NCBI GenBank assembly: GCA_045802605.1
Contig: JBJMQS010000066.1
Coordinates: 62,001-126,000, forward strand
Length of the DNA stretch: 64,000 nucleotides
Source: JBJMQS01 sp045802605
Lineage (GTDB): Bacteria; Planctomycetota; Planctomycetia; Gemmatales; Gemmataceae
Direction: 5' to 3'
The number at the start of each line of letters is the position of its first letter. Positions within the stretch are counted from its first letter, which is position 1. The notes beneath the pieces were generated by a model. It was not told where the DNA came from, did no database searches, and saw only the letters and a list, made by a program, of their open reading frames with translations. Positions 8,562-19,589 of this stretch are shown in pieces. The translations under genes were made by a program, and so were the position numbers.

Positions 8562-9815
8562 TTACCTCGCATACCACGCAATCAATTTCTGCAACTCACC
8601 TTGGCCCGCAAGGATTCGCGTGATCCATCGTTGCCGGTTTGTACCAAGCAGACTGTTGTAGCCAAAGTTGTCGTCTACGATTTGCAGCGCGGTCTCGATG
8701 GCGTCTGCGCGCGACTTGCTCGCAAAAGCGCGGGACAGCCAGAGTATGATCGGCAATGTGAGTGCGAGCGCCTCAAAGCCATCCCAGAATTGGCGGCTGA
8801 AGTGGATCGGACCGAAGAACTGGTATGAGTCGAGCTTGACTTGATAATATCGCTGCAAAAGTCCTTCGGACTCGAGCGGCAGCGGCCCCTGGGGCCTCTC
8901 CATCTCTTCAAACGTCACGTCCGGCAGAAGTCCATGCACTTTTGGAACTCGGCCCTGGCCGCCAGCAAACCGCACCGCGGCAAACAAGAGTGCAAGCCGA
9001 CCGCGTTGGGCCACGCCGCGCTTCGCCCCAGTGTCTCGTCGAGTGTAGAGTGCGGCCGTCATTCGAAACAGGATTCGGCCGACCCAGCCTGGCTTCGGCA
9101 GTTCGGCGTTCGCCGGCAGTTCGCCCGCCACGGCCGGCGTGACCATTTCCAAAAACTCATCGAGCCGCCGCCCGCGGACGTCTTCAAACTTTGCCTGGCG
9201 GCAAAGTGCGGCTAGAGCCAAGGCCCTCCGCATCTTGACTTCCATCGGCACGCCAAGCTCGGCCAGGATGCGCGAAAGCGCGCCGGTAAATCGTCGAATT
9301 TCATCCCAACTCACATGTTGCCGGCCCTGAAGCGCGGGCGGATCAATCGTCCGATCGCGGACGCCTTCGCGATCTTCGAGCTGCAGTGCGTACGCGGCGA
9401 TGTCAGTGCGCTGGGCCGTAACTGGCCGCCCTTTGTTACCGCTCGCCGATGGACAGGCGAATCGAACGCCGACGCGCCAGTGATCGCCGGCTGGGATGAG
9501 CACGTACGGGTACACTTGGCAGGCCAATGGCTTTTCCGTGCCGCCGAATTGCTTGTGGATCCGGCAGTAACCGTCGTCACCCAAAAATACGCAGCTACCA
9601 TCAGGTCGGTGATTCAATCGCCAGCGCCGGCTGAACCAACCATCGCGGACAACGAGCGGGATCCCCGCAAACTCCGGCAACTTGGCCCATCCTTGGGACT
9701 CGATTTTTGCCCGTTCCTCTGGGGTAACGTGGACGGTATACTCCTTGCAGCACTGCCCGCATGCGTGGCAGTCCCAGTTTTGCACCAGGGGGAGATGGCG
9801 AACCGGCAACGACAT
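8562..9815 (-). CDS. YkgJ-family cysteine cluster protein (putative metal-binding)
   Basis: A 417-residue protein. The first 130 residues carry the cysteine signature of the YkgJ/FliB-like family: CHACGQCC near residue 16, then spaced cysteines in the SCVF, YCRIH, ACQVYP and FACPS contexts. These proteins are annotated as zinc- or iron-chelating, sometimes as Fe-S oxidoreductases; the reaction here is unknown. The C-terminal 250 residues match nothing I recognise. It converges with lexA and diverges from rpiB with about 90 bp between. Confidence 0.8.
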   Translation of the reverse strand: MSLPVRHLPLVQNWDCHACGQCCKEYTVHVTPEERAKIESQGWAKLPEFAGIPLVVRDGWFSRRWRLNHRPDGSCVFLGDDGYCRIHKQFGGTEKPLACQVYPYVLIPAGDHWRVGVRFACPSASGNKGRPVTAQRTDIAAYALQLEDREGVRDRTIDPPALQGRQHVSWDEIRRFTGALSRILAELGVPMEVKMRRALALAALCRQAKFEDVRGRRLDEFLEMVTPAVAGELPANAELPKPGWVGRILFRMTAALYTRRDTGAKRGVAQRGRLALLFAAVRFAGGQGRVPKVHGLLPDVTFEEMERPQGPLPLESEGLLQRYYQVKLDSYQFFGPIHFSRQFWDGFEALALTLPIILWLSRAFASKSRADAIETALQIVDDNFGYNSLLGTNRQRWITRILAGQGELQKLIAWYAR

Positions 9816-10260
9816 TCATAAGTCCTCAGAGCGAGCGGTCGAGCACGGCCGCTCCTTTGATCATACGGCACATGGGAATCGGTCGCCGAATCGCACGGGA
9901 GGCATCATGCACGTCGCTTTGGGGGCGGACCACGCAGGCTTCGAATTGAAGGAACGAGTGAAGGCGGCTTTGCGCGAATACGGATTCCCGATCGAGGACG
10001 TAGGCACGTTTTCGCGTGATCCGGTGGACTATCCGGACATCGCCGCGAAGGTGTCCGAAATGGTCCTTGCGGGCAAAGCGGACCGCGGCGTCCTTCTTTG
10101 CGGCAGCGGCGTGGGTGCCTCGGTAGCGGCGAATAAATTCCCGGGTATCCGGGCGGCTATTTGTCATGACATCTACTCGGCCCACCAAGGCGTCGAACAT
10201 GACGACATGAACGTCATCGTGCTGGGGGCCCGCGTCATCGGCGACGAGGTAGCGGCCGAG

Positions 10261-11919
<1,659 letters not shown>

Positions 11920-12016
11920 TCTTGCACTCCGCATCGAACAAGTTCGACCATCACCACAGTTACTCGTTTCACGCCGTTTCTCAAGCCAAGGGCCGAGTCT
12001 TCGGGCACAATCGCAA

Positions 12017-14428
12017 TTAGAACCGGTCGGGGTTCCAGCCGTCCCCGGCATGTCCGTCATGTGCGTCACCCACGTCATCGTGTCCCATGCCGAACCAATC
12101 TGCTTCGTTTGGCACCGAATCGCATTGCTCATCGGGTGACGCACTGGGTGACGATGACTGTTGATGTCCGGCACGGCGGATAGTCCATGAGCGTTTTTTC
12201 GATGTTCGATCTTGTTCCAAAGTCCATCCTTCTTCGCGGAGGTTGGGAGCCAACCGCTTTAGATGGCCCGACAACGAACGTGGGTTCTTGGGCCAACCCG
12301 ATTGCTTGCGAGCGTCTTCGCCTTGGCGCGATTCCAGTTCTTTGAGCAATTCCCCGGACGATCCAATCCATTCGCCTTTTTCTTCAAGAAGGTCCAAAAG
12401 CGGCCTCGCGATCACCGACGCTTCGAGCGCCACCTCGTTGGCAGATTCCCGATTGCCTTGATAGGCCGCCACGAATGTCCCGCTCGCCCAACCAAAGGCC
12501 GTTTCGGCAGCCGTGGCCCACACGGCGAAGTCGGCCATGCGCGGAAGACTCTCCAGCTTGATCGATGGTAGCCGAAGGAGGGCAACTGCGGCGGCGTCGA
12601 ATAATGCGCCGAGGATCTGCGGTCGGACTTTCCGAAACGCCTCGAATAGCTCGGCCTCCGATCGGCGGCGATCCTCCGGAATCGCCGGCAGCCAAATAAT
12701 GAGACAGCGGTCGAGCAGGTCCGACCGTGAAGCGACTTCTTCGATGCTGGTCAGCAACAAAGGCCGTTGTGAATCGAAGATGATCTCGTCCTGATCCGAA
12801 TACAGTTCCCGCGTTGCAAACCCGCCGCCGGTGCTGAGCCGACAAAACGCATCGGACAGCCACGGCTGCACATGGGACAAGTTGTCGTAGGACAGGCACC
12901 ACGAATTGTTGGCCGCAATCATGAGGTCACGGCAGTCGTTCGGTTCCGCTCGAAGCGGCGCGGCGTTGGGGTCGATCAACTCGCGCAGCAGCCGACCGAT
13001 TGTGCTTTTGCCCGAGCCCTGCTCTGCGAACAACGCCAAGATCGGATAAGGTCCACGCGGACGCAGCGTAGCGATAAGCCACGCAATCACCAGTTGCCAC
13101 GCCTTGTCATCGAGATTGAGAAACTCACGCAATTGATCGGCACTACCGCCGCGCTCGGGTGCCGGCAGCGCCAACATGCCGCGTGATCGCCGAAACCGAA
13201 TGGGAGGATTATCGACGACGCTCCAGCCTTGCGGTGTAATTTGAACGGCTTGCCATTCGGGATTGCACAGGTCGATGAAAATGTTGCCTTCGAATTCCGC
13301 CACGCGGACATTAACGGGGCATTCTTCGCCTTCGAACAATGCCTTGGCTTCGAGGAGATTGACTGCCGCCGAGATCGCCTCGGAATTCATGGCCTTGCCG
13401 TGATCATCAAAAAAATGCTTCGCCAGGAACTGCTTGAACATCTGCGACCGCACGGGCCAGTTTTCCTTGTGATTACCAACGAGGATGGTCGCATAAGCGA
13501 TCTTAGCCGGCGTGTGCCAAAGCTCCCAATCGGCCGCCATGTTCGCAGCCAGGGTCGCTTGGCTTTGCGCTTCGTTCTCGTCGCGATCGTGATCAGCCTG
13601 GGCCGGATTCTTCTCGTCGATCTCCGTCGCCAGTTTGGTGAGATAGGATTCCACCAATGAGGCCAGCACATCCCGTTCGACATTGAGCTTCGTCGCCAAC
13701 TTCTTGATGAACTTCTCGCGCGACGTGCTGCTGTCGGTATTGATTCGGTCGCGGTGTTGAAACTCGCCGCGAATCGCAATGACAAGTCGTTGCGGCTTTC
13801 GGCCCGCGGGCGAAACCTCGAGTCTGATCGGCTCGCCTTCCGGCATGCTGATCTCGGCTGACGCTACAGCAGGCGCTTTGGCATTGACTGCATCTTCCCA
13901 ACCATCCGGCTTGCGGGCGTCGGCGATGGCCTGCAGGACGAGTTCGCGCCCGCCGGACCGGCTTAGCACGTCTCGAACATCGTCGCCGGCGCTGACCTTG
14001 AACTCGGCCGGCAACACGGCGATCCGCACCGACTTGGCCACGCCGCGAAGTACTCGCGCCGTGAACTCGCTGCCCTCTTCGCCGGCGCGATCACGGTCGG
14101 GGATCAGAATGATCTCGACACAAGAAAACAGACGCGTGAACTTTACGGCGAGCCGGCATGTGTTTAAGCCGCAGGCCAATAGGCCAAGACCGTGGAGTGC
14201 CGCCGCGTCTTTCGGTCCCTCGACGAGGTGCCAGACTTCGCCGGCTTGCGGCAGTCGCACTTTGCCGTCGGCATGAGGGAAAAACAGACCCGCCGGTTTG
14301 CCCTTTGCGAACAGCCCTTTGCCGCCTTGCACCGACAACGAGAACGTGGTGCAGGTCTTGCCGTCGGGTCCGTAGGCCCGCAATTGAATGGTATTCGCCG
14401 ACACGGCTTGTGCGCCGAACGCTCGCAA
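12017..14428 (-). CDS. Element replication protein: TOPRIM primase plus P-loop ATPase
   Basis: An 803-residue protein. A TOPRIM domain lies near residues 60-135 (HLVEGPKDAAALHGLGLLAC, then the acidic PDRDRAG). A long middle region leads to a P-loop ATPase near residue 470 (AEQGSGKSTIG, later LLLTS and a DRCLIIWLP stretch) like phage/plasmid helicase-primase proteins. It should prime and unwind DNA during element replication. The only in-frame start is TTG at 14428, with no good ribosome-binding site. The frame is open and protein-like upstream to about 14,530 (VDPIPAIANKKGVTSESL), which suggests that it was once continuous with the zinc-ribbon ORF before it. Confidence 0.85.
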   Translation of the reverse strand: MRAFGAQAVSANTIQLRAYGPDGKTCTTFSLSVQGGKGLFAKGKPAGLFFPHADGKVRLPQAGEVWHLVEGPKDAAALHGLGLLACGLNTCRLAVKFTRLFSCVEIILIPDRDRAGEEGSEFTARVLRGVAKSVRIAVLPAEFKVSAGDDVRDVLSRSGGRELVLQAIADARKPDGWEDAVNAKAPAVASAEISMPEGEPIRLEVSPAGRKPQRLVIAIRGEFQHRDRINTDSSTSREKFIKKLATKLNVERDVLASLVESYLTKLATEIDEKNPAQADHDRDENEAQSQATLAANMAADWELWHTPAKIAYATILVGNHKENWPVRSQMFKQFLAKHFFDDHGKAMNSEAISAAVNLLEAKALFEGEECPVNVRVAEFEGNIFIDLCNPEWQAVQITPQGWSVVDNPPIRFRRSRGMLALPAPERGGSADQLREFLNLDDKAWQLVIAWLIATLRPRGPYPILALFAEQGSGKSTIGRLLRELIDPNAAPLRAEPNDCRDLMIAANNSWCLSYDNLSHVQPWLSDAFCRLSTGGGFATRELYSDQDEIIFDSQRPLLLTSIEEVASRSDLLDRCLIIWLPAIPEDRRRSEAELFEAFRKVRPQILGALFDAAAVALLRLPSIKLESLPRMADFAVWATAAETAFGWASGTFVAAYQGNRESANEVALEASVIARPLLDLLEEKGEWIGSSGELLKELESRQGEDARKQSGWPKNPRSLSGHLKRLAPNLREEGWTLEQDRTSKKRSWTIRRAGHQQSSSPSASPDEQCDSVPNEADWFGMGHDDVGDAHDGHAGDGWNPDRF

Positions 14429-14474
14429 GGACTCGGACGTTACGCCCTTCTTGTTGGCAATCGCGGGAATCGGA

Positions 14475-14774
14475 TCAACGGCTGGCGTCGTGGCCGTTCG
14501 ATGAAGGTTTGAACACGCCCATGTCGATCATCACTGCCTTGGCATGCTCGCGATCGCGCAGTACCGTTTCCGCAATCTGGAACGGTGACCATTTGCCTTG
14601 GCACGAATAGCAGTGACCGAGGCCAGTTTGTTGATGGAGGCGGAATGCATCGCTCGACTTGCACACGATGCATGGACCGGCAAGATCGTGTCCTTCGCGC
14701 CGCGGCAATTTCAGACCCAACCGATTGGCTAGCTCGACGCCGATCTGACTATCGAGATGGACGGGGACCGTCAT
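14475..14774 (-). CDS. CHC2-type zinc-ribbon primase N-terminal part
   Basis: 99 residues with CIVCKSSD...HCYSCQGKW, a four-cysteine zinc ribbon like the CHC2 DNA-binding domain at the start of DnaG-type primases. Start ATG 14774 overlaps the stop of the upstream HTH gene (ATGA). It ends at 14475, 46 bp before the TOPRIM ORF in another frame. Normally this ribbon and the TOPRIM domain are one polypeptide, so this is probably the N-terminal piece of a frameshifted primase. Confidence 0.75.
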   Translation of the reverse strand: MTVPVHLDSQIGVELANRLGLKLPRREGHDLAGPCIVCKSSDAFRLHQQTGLGHCYSCQGKWSPFQIAETVLRDREHAKAVMIDMGVFKPSSNGHDASR

Positions 14775-15037
14775 TGCCGCGCCTCCCACTCGGCCCGGCG
14801 CGGGCATCCGGCACGAACCCAATCCCGCAACTCGTCAGCCCGCCACAACGTAGATCGGCCGATCCGAACCGGACGAGGAATCCAACCCGCGGAATCCCAT
14901 GTGCGCCATGTCCGCAGTGACTTGCCGCACATGGCTGCGGCTTGCTTGGCGCGCAAAAGCAATGGCTCACTGCCAATCAGGTTCAATTGGCTGTGGTGGA
15001 TCGGAGCCGCCGATTTCACCTCTGCAACAGGGTTCAT
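14771..15037 (-). CDS. AlpA/excisionase-like HTH protein
   Basis: 88 residues with a MerR-like helix-turn-helix (LRAKQAAAMCGKSLRTWRTW, then GRSTLWRADELRDWV). Such proteins act as excisionases or as activators of integrase genes on mobile elements. It is coupled by ATGA to the zinc-ribbon gene and starts 3 bp after the preceding HTH gene stops. Confidence 0.8.
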   Translation of the reverse strand: MNPVAEVKSAAPIHHSQLNLIGSEPLLLRAKQAAAMCGKSLRTWRTWDSAGWIPRPVRIGRSTLWRADELRDWVRAGCPRRAEWEARQ

Positions 15038-15040
15038 ATC

Positions 15041-15295
15041 CTATTCCCCTTTGCAGTTGGCTGAGATTCCTTTTGAATCCACGGAAGCAGTTGCTTTACG
15101 CCGGCCTGGCGTCGACATCCGCTGCAATTCTTCAGCGATATAATCGATGGTCTTTTGGTCGAAGACGCGGGCATTCCCGGCCCATCCACACGGTTCAATG
15201 CGTCGAGCCCGGATGAGGTACTCGATGCGATGAACGGGGACACGATGGAGCTGAGCGATTTCGCCGACTGTCGGCATGGCGGGAGCGGTTGGCAT
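15041..15295 (-). CDS. Small HTH DNA-binding protein
   Basis: 84 residues from ATG 15295 (AAGGA 8 nt upstream; longer starts lack this). MPTVGEIAQLHRVPVHRIEYLI followed by RRIEPCGWAGNARVFD is a MerR-type winged-helix pattern. It is the first gene of the leftward replication operon. The 206 bp upstream hold no ORF, only the operon's presumed promoter, including closely spaced TGGTCA(C/T)GA words at 15,367-15,450 that could be operators. Confidence 0.7.
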   Translation of the reverse strand: MPTAPAMPTVGEIAQLHRVPVHRIEYLIRARRIEPCGWAGNARVFDQKTIDYIAEELQRMSTPGRRKATASVDSKGISANCKGE

Positions 15296-15501
15296 ACTGG
15301 CTGTCCTTTCTGAGATGTACCGTGTGTGACGCACGCCGCACACGACTACTCTGAAGAAAGGCAGTGGTCACTAAATCGCGCGTGACCACGCGTTTTTCTT
15401 GCAAAGAATGGCTTCACAGGTGGTCATGACCACTTTGGGGTGGTCACGAAAAATGGGTGCTGTGTGATTTGGCTGGCAGGCGATTCTTGTTCTCAGAAGC
15501 C

Positions 15502-17439
15502 TCAATCCTCTGAATTCAACATCAGGTCTGCAATCTGACGAGCCTCGTCGTCTGAAATCGCACCTGTCACTAACTTGTCAATAATTTGATCAGCCTCTCT
15601 TTTTGACACGACTTTCTGGATTAGGGCAATAGTCTCATTTCGGATCACGGTATCGCCAACGGACTTTGACGTTGACGACGAGTGCTCCTCAATGGCGATT
15701 TCAATGCCGATTTTCTTTCGCGTTGCGTGTTTAGACTTGTTTTTCCCTGCGAGTCCAAGCTCCTCAGCTATCTCGCGCCAGACAGGTGATCCCGATACCA
15801 TTGCTTTCGATCTTACACCGAGCGCCTTTGCGATGGCATTGCGCCCAAAAATCCGCCGTGCGCTTCGTTGGGCGCCTTCATTACCGCGGCGCACTCCGGC
15901 TACCAAATCAGGATAGGTGCTGGCACGCTCTGCCTTGTATTCGCGAATCGCGTTATCCAAGTCACCTTGAATCCAACTCCGGGTCTGCACACTCGGATTT
16001 CCGTTCTTAGCGCGTCTATGTGAGTGTTGTACATCTGGCCTAATGGAGCTAATTGCTTGGCGATCCGATTGACTTGTATCGGGCTGATCCGTGACTGCTA
16101 AGGGACCTAGGTGCCATTGATCCTTGTAATAAGGCGCTGCATAGGGTGCGCTCGGGTAGCATGGACACTGATTCCGATAGCCTGCTTCATGCCCAACCCA
16201 GTGAATCGTACGGCCATCGGGGAGCCTGCAGAAACCGCGCATGAACTTCTCAATCGTGAGTAAAATCGTAGGTGGAACAGGAGGATTAGCGTGAGGGCAC
16301 GCTGTAGGTTTCGCGCCAGGAATGACCTTGCAACTGAGCCCCGTTATCTGAATTTTCTCCCCACTTCCGACATTGACTTCATTCAGTGTGATGAGGCCGT
16401 GGTAAGCCATGTCTTTCAAATTCTCTTGCATGGCCTCGAGAGTCACGTTTTTCCGGTTTTCTAGCAGGTCTGCGACAGACTCCAAGTCTTGCGAATCCGC
16501 AACGTCTAAGGATCTGAGTCCAAGCTTATCACAGACCATTGCCCGCAATCGCCGCACACTTTCACTCGAAATGCCGCTTCCAAACAAGCGATCACAAATC
16601 AATTCAATTCGATGTATCCCCGGCATAGTTGCAAGGTCTGGTCGCCAACGGTAGGCTTCGGACTGTAGGTACCACCAGGTAGCTGTTGGACTCGCCTTTG
16701 CCGCATACTGATCGGCCGTCGCTCGGGTTTGTGTGTATGCAGTCTCGTATGATTCTATCTCTCGAAGGAGTCGCCCTAAGTTGTACGTCACCCTCCCTTG
16801 GCTAATTGGGTCACTCTTCGGCACTTCTTTTAATTCAGTTTCTAACAGCATTTCGATAGCCACTCCTGACGCATCAAAAGGATCGATGGGCAATATGCTG
16901 TAAAAGCAATCTCGCGGAGCATCAAATCGGGTCTGCGTTTTGTCGGCACGCAGCCTAGTGTCGGGCCTTTTCTCCCACGCCAAATGAAACACTACAAGGA
17001 GCCAGCACCACTCGTCGGAGAGACGAAGTTGTTTTTGGTTGGTTTCGATGGGCAGTTGAAAATTCGTCTCGGCCGTCCGCAATATATGCCCGACACTCTT
17101 CGCGAGCGACATGAATTGACCCACTACTAACTTGTCCGTAACTTCCGAATGTCTCGACGAAATCTCATGGCTTCCTGAATAGGGCCAATGCCCTCCAAAG
17201 CGTATGCACCATTGAAGGGGGCCGGGCTCAACAATTATCGATTGGGATGCGGGGTACCACTCACCGGCAATCGGAGCCTGAGCAGCTCTATCGAGCAATT
17301 CATAGCCCTCGCCGCGCGGACGATCCCCCGGCATATTCGACGTACAGGCAATTGCAATTCGAAGTTCCGAGTAACGACGCGCAGCTTCGCAGAATTGGAC
17401 TTGGAGTTCAAGAAGCTCCTTCTTCCACAGTTCTACCAT
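15502..17439 (-). CDS. Unknown 645-residue element protein
   Basis: No family recognised. The N-terminus is a charged helix (MVELWKKELLELQ); the middle has Trp/Cys-rich stretches, a duplex of Pro/Cys around CPHANPPVPP and the motif HWVGHEAGYRNQCPCYPSA; the last 100 residues are basic and helical (VRRGNEGAQRSARRIFGRNA) and could bind DNA. Its codon mix is more AT-rich and less biased than the neighbouring backbone. Start ATG 17439 follows AAAGGA; a GTG at 17481 overlapping the upstream stop is an alternative. It sits between the replication operon and a prohead-protease-like ORF, so a regulatory or packaging role is possible but unproven. Confidence 0.65.
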   Translation of the reverse strand: MVELWKKELLELQVQFCEAARRYSELRIAIACTSNMPGDRPRGEGYELLDRAAQAPIAGEWYPASQSIIVEPGPLQWCIRFGGHWPYSGSHEISSRHSEVTDKLVVGQFMSLAKSVGHILRTAETNFQLPIETNQKQLRLSDEWCWLLVVFHLAWEKRPDTRLRADKTQTRFDAPRDCFYSILPIDPFDASGVAIEMLLETELKEVPKSDPISQGRVTYNLGRLLREIESYETAYTQTRATADQYAAKASPTATWWYLQSEAYRWRPDLATMPGIHRIELICDRLFGSGISSESVRRLRAMVCDKLGLRSLDVADSQDLESVADLLENRKNVTLEAMQENLKDMAYHGLITLNEVNVGSGEKIQITGLSCKVIPGAKPTACPHANPPVPPTILLTIEKFMRGFCRLPDGRTIHWVGHEAGYRNQCPCYPSAPYAAPYYKDQWHLGPLAVTDQPDTSQSDRQAISSIRPDVQHSHRRAKNGNPSVQTRSWIQGDLDNAIREYKAERASTYPDLVAGVRRGNEGAQRSARRIFGRNAIAKALGVRSKAMVSGSPVWREIAEELGLAGKNKSKHATRKKIGIEIAIEEHSSSTSKSVGDTVIRNETIALIQKVVSKREADQIIDKLVTGAISDDEARQIADLMLNSED

Positions 17440-17477
17440 TCGTGCCAGGTCCTTTGACTGGTCAATCGGACATGCGG

Positions 17478-18116
17478 TCACAACATGATTGCAAGATACA
17501 CCGTACAGCTCGAATCACGAGCACAGACCGCATATGCCAACAACAGCCGTTCTTTGATGCTGCGGCAGATTCCACGGAACTTGGGGCGGTCGCGGATTTC
17601 TTCGGCGGTGGGTGGCTCAGCTTTGGTGGCGAGGAAGCCGAACAGTTTTCCGGCGAGCAAGCCGGCTTGAATGAGTGCGAGCGTTTCGTCGGGGTGCCAA
17701 GCGCGGTTGGTGGTCCAGGAATCGGGACGGGCGGGGTAATGCGACTTGGCGAGGATGCCGGGGAAGCCGGCGGGATGGTCGGCGCCTTTGCGCCAGACGA
17801 AGTGGCCGACGGGCGGCAGGTGGTAGGCATGGCCCAGCGTCACGAGCGGGTTGAGTTGGAAGTGGTTATCGTGCAGGCCGGAGGCGAGCTCGATCTCGCG
17901 ATCGCGGTCGATGGCTTCGGTGCTGATCCAGGAAATGTCGGAGCGGTCGCCGGGTGCGATGGCGGTCAGCGCAGTGGGGAATGAGGCTTTGCGGATGACG
18001 CGGTCCTCCGTGGGGACGGTTTTAAGAATCTCGCCCAGCGCGAAGGCCTGGGCATCGGACATGGGGACGCCGATGGGGCCGGTGGTTGTGCCGTAGGTGG
18101 GGAGGAAGGCGGGCAT
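17478..18116 (-). pseudogene. Prohead-protease-like protein, C-terminus truncated
   Basis: From ATG 18116 (AGGA upstream) about 180 residues look like a capsid maturation protease of the HK97 type: WISTEAIDRDREIELASG, then NPLVTLGHAYHLPPVG with the expected His, then AKSHYP. After about residue 180 (AEEIRDRPKF) the reading becomes unlike the rest and stops. No capsid, portal or terminase gene follows, so I read this as a stranded relic of a phage or phage satellite. The family call is by motif memory only. Confidence 0.5.
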
Positions 18117-18207
18117 GAGTTCCTCACCTACACAATCAAGCAAATAAACCTGCGGCGAAGCGTACCAGACTATTAAGGAAGTACAGAAAAACAGAAGCGA
18201 GGCGCAA

Positions 18208-18921
18208 ATGCCAGATATTGATGCATTAAGAGCCAGCGTGGAATCCGTGTTGAAATTGATGCGACCGTTCGTAGATGCAGTGAGTGAAATTCCGACGTCA
18301 GAAGTAACCGGGTTTTTCCCCGTCGTAAAGAGAGCGATCGTATGTCGCCAGTTCGACTCCCTCGAAGCGATTACGCACTTGGTAGATCAAGGGCGCGGCT
18401 ATGCCGCCGCTCCACTGCTACGGCCATCGTGCGAGGAGTTTATTTGGTTGAAGTACCTTCTCAAGGTTGATGCAGAACAAGCAGAACGTATCGTGCAATG
18501 CCTGGCTAGCGGGGAAGCGCTTCGACACTTGCGAGCGCAGAACGACTATGCAGGACAAACAGCGATGGAAACACTTGGACTCTTCCAATATCTGCAAGAA
18601 AGTGAACAAGCTGAACCAATGTTGCAAGAGAAGCTGAGAGCTCTGGATGTGTCGTTGGGTTGGAACAAGAAAGAAGAAAATCGGGGTCGATTGCCTAGTT
18701 TAGAATTCCTCGCAAAAAAGACCGACGAAAAAAGGGTCTACAACTTCATTTATCATGCTACGTCGCGGTTCGTGCACTTTAGTGTCGCGGAACTTTTGAG
18801 GCGCGCTTGGACTCAAAAAGATGGACTTTCGGTGAAGTCAATACACCTTCGAGATTATTGGAGTGCATTTTCACTTCAGCCGCGCGGGGATGCGGCCCCG
18901 CATGGCCTTATTGCTGGCTGA
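18208..18921 (+). CDS. DUF5677-like protein, probably frameshifted at the C-terminus
   Basis: 237 residues, largely helical (LEAITHLVDQGRGYAAAPLL, CEEFIWLKYLLKV), resembling DUF5677-type proteins of unknown function. After DYWSAF the frame turns into an unlike tail and stops, while the next frame continues with plausible sequence (MALLLAES, then YSLSDKFYDEED) to about 19,000. I infer a one-base frameshift near 18,870-18,890. The following 600 bp up to the sigma gene contain only this decayed tail and a copy of the 33-bp dispersed repeat. Confidence 0.5.
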   Translation: MPDIDALRASVESVLKLMRPFVDAVSEIPTSEVTGFFPVVKRAIVCRQFDSLEAITHLVDQGRGYAAAPLLRPSCEEFIWLKYLLKVDAEQAERIVQCLASGEALRHLRAQNDYAGQTAMETLGLFQYLQESEQAEPMLQEKLRALDVSLGWNKKEENRGRLPSLEFLAKKTDEKRVYNFIYHATSRFVHFSVAELLRRAWTQKDGLSVKSIHLRDYWSAFSLQPRGDAAPHGLIAG

Positions 18922-19425
18922 GTCACCGGCAGGGATCAGCTGTCGGTGTCGCCCGTACTCGTTGTCAGATAAATTTTACGATGAAGAGGACAGCGCTGCG
19001 CGGTCAATTTCTACAATTCGAACTCTTCGTGACAGCAAATCGGCATCGCTTCATCAACTTGCATCGAGTTGCGCTCGCCGCGCGAAGTTAAATACATCCA
19101 CCGCGAGAAAAACCACGCTGGCTGCATTTCGCAATTGGCGCCTAACGTGCCTTAACAAAACGAGGAAGTGGTACTGGAGGAGAATGTGAAATAAGGAGAC
19201 AATCGCCGCTCGCTGGAGCCACTGCTTTACGTTGAAGATGAAACGACGACTCTTAACCTATGTCAGGGTCCATGCGCAACGAAAGGTATTGAAACGATAT
19301 CCCATTTCCAATCGATTTTGCCAAAGACCTTGTGGCCCGGGAGTGCATCCGCCGTGACAACACTCAAGTTACATTTGTGCTGAAGCACTCGAGACTGACC
19401 CTAGGCAATAGTTGTTGATTGCCTT

Positions 19426-19458
19426 GGTCCGACACGCGTCGATCGATGTGACCGAAGC
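19426..19458. repeat. 33-bp dispersed repeat, copy A
   Basis: The shared 3' part CGATGTGACCGAAGC and the 5' GGTCCGACAC match copies at 23,169 and 28,721; the middle 7 bp diverge. It lies just upstream of the sigma/kinase pair. Confidence 0.6.
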
Positions 19459-19589
19459 AGGTTGCGCGTGGCAGTAGGAAATCCCACCGACCATCAATTC
19501 GTGACCCGGCTAAGGGGGGTGCCGCGTGGTTTTGGCTCACCAAGTTCATTCGGTGATAGGCCGTTCAACAATGCGTAAACTAAACCGTG

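Noticed and set aside
9682..9906. Upstream extension of rpiB
   Set aside because: Antisense to the cysteine-cluster gene; family start and ribosome-binding site are at 9907.
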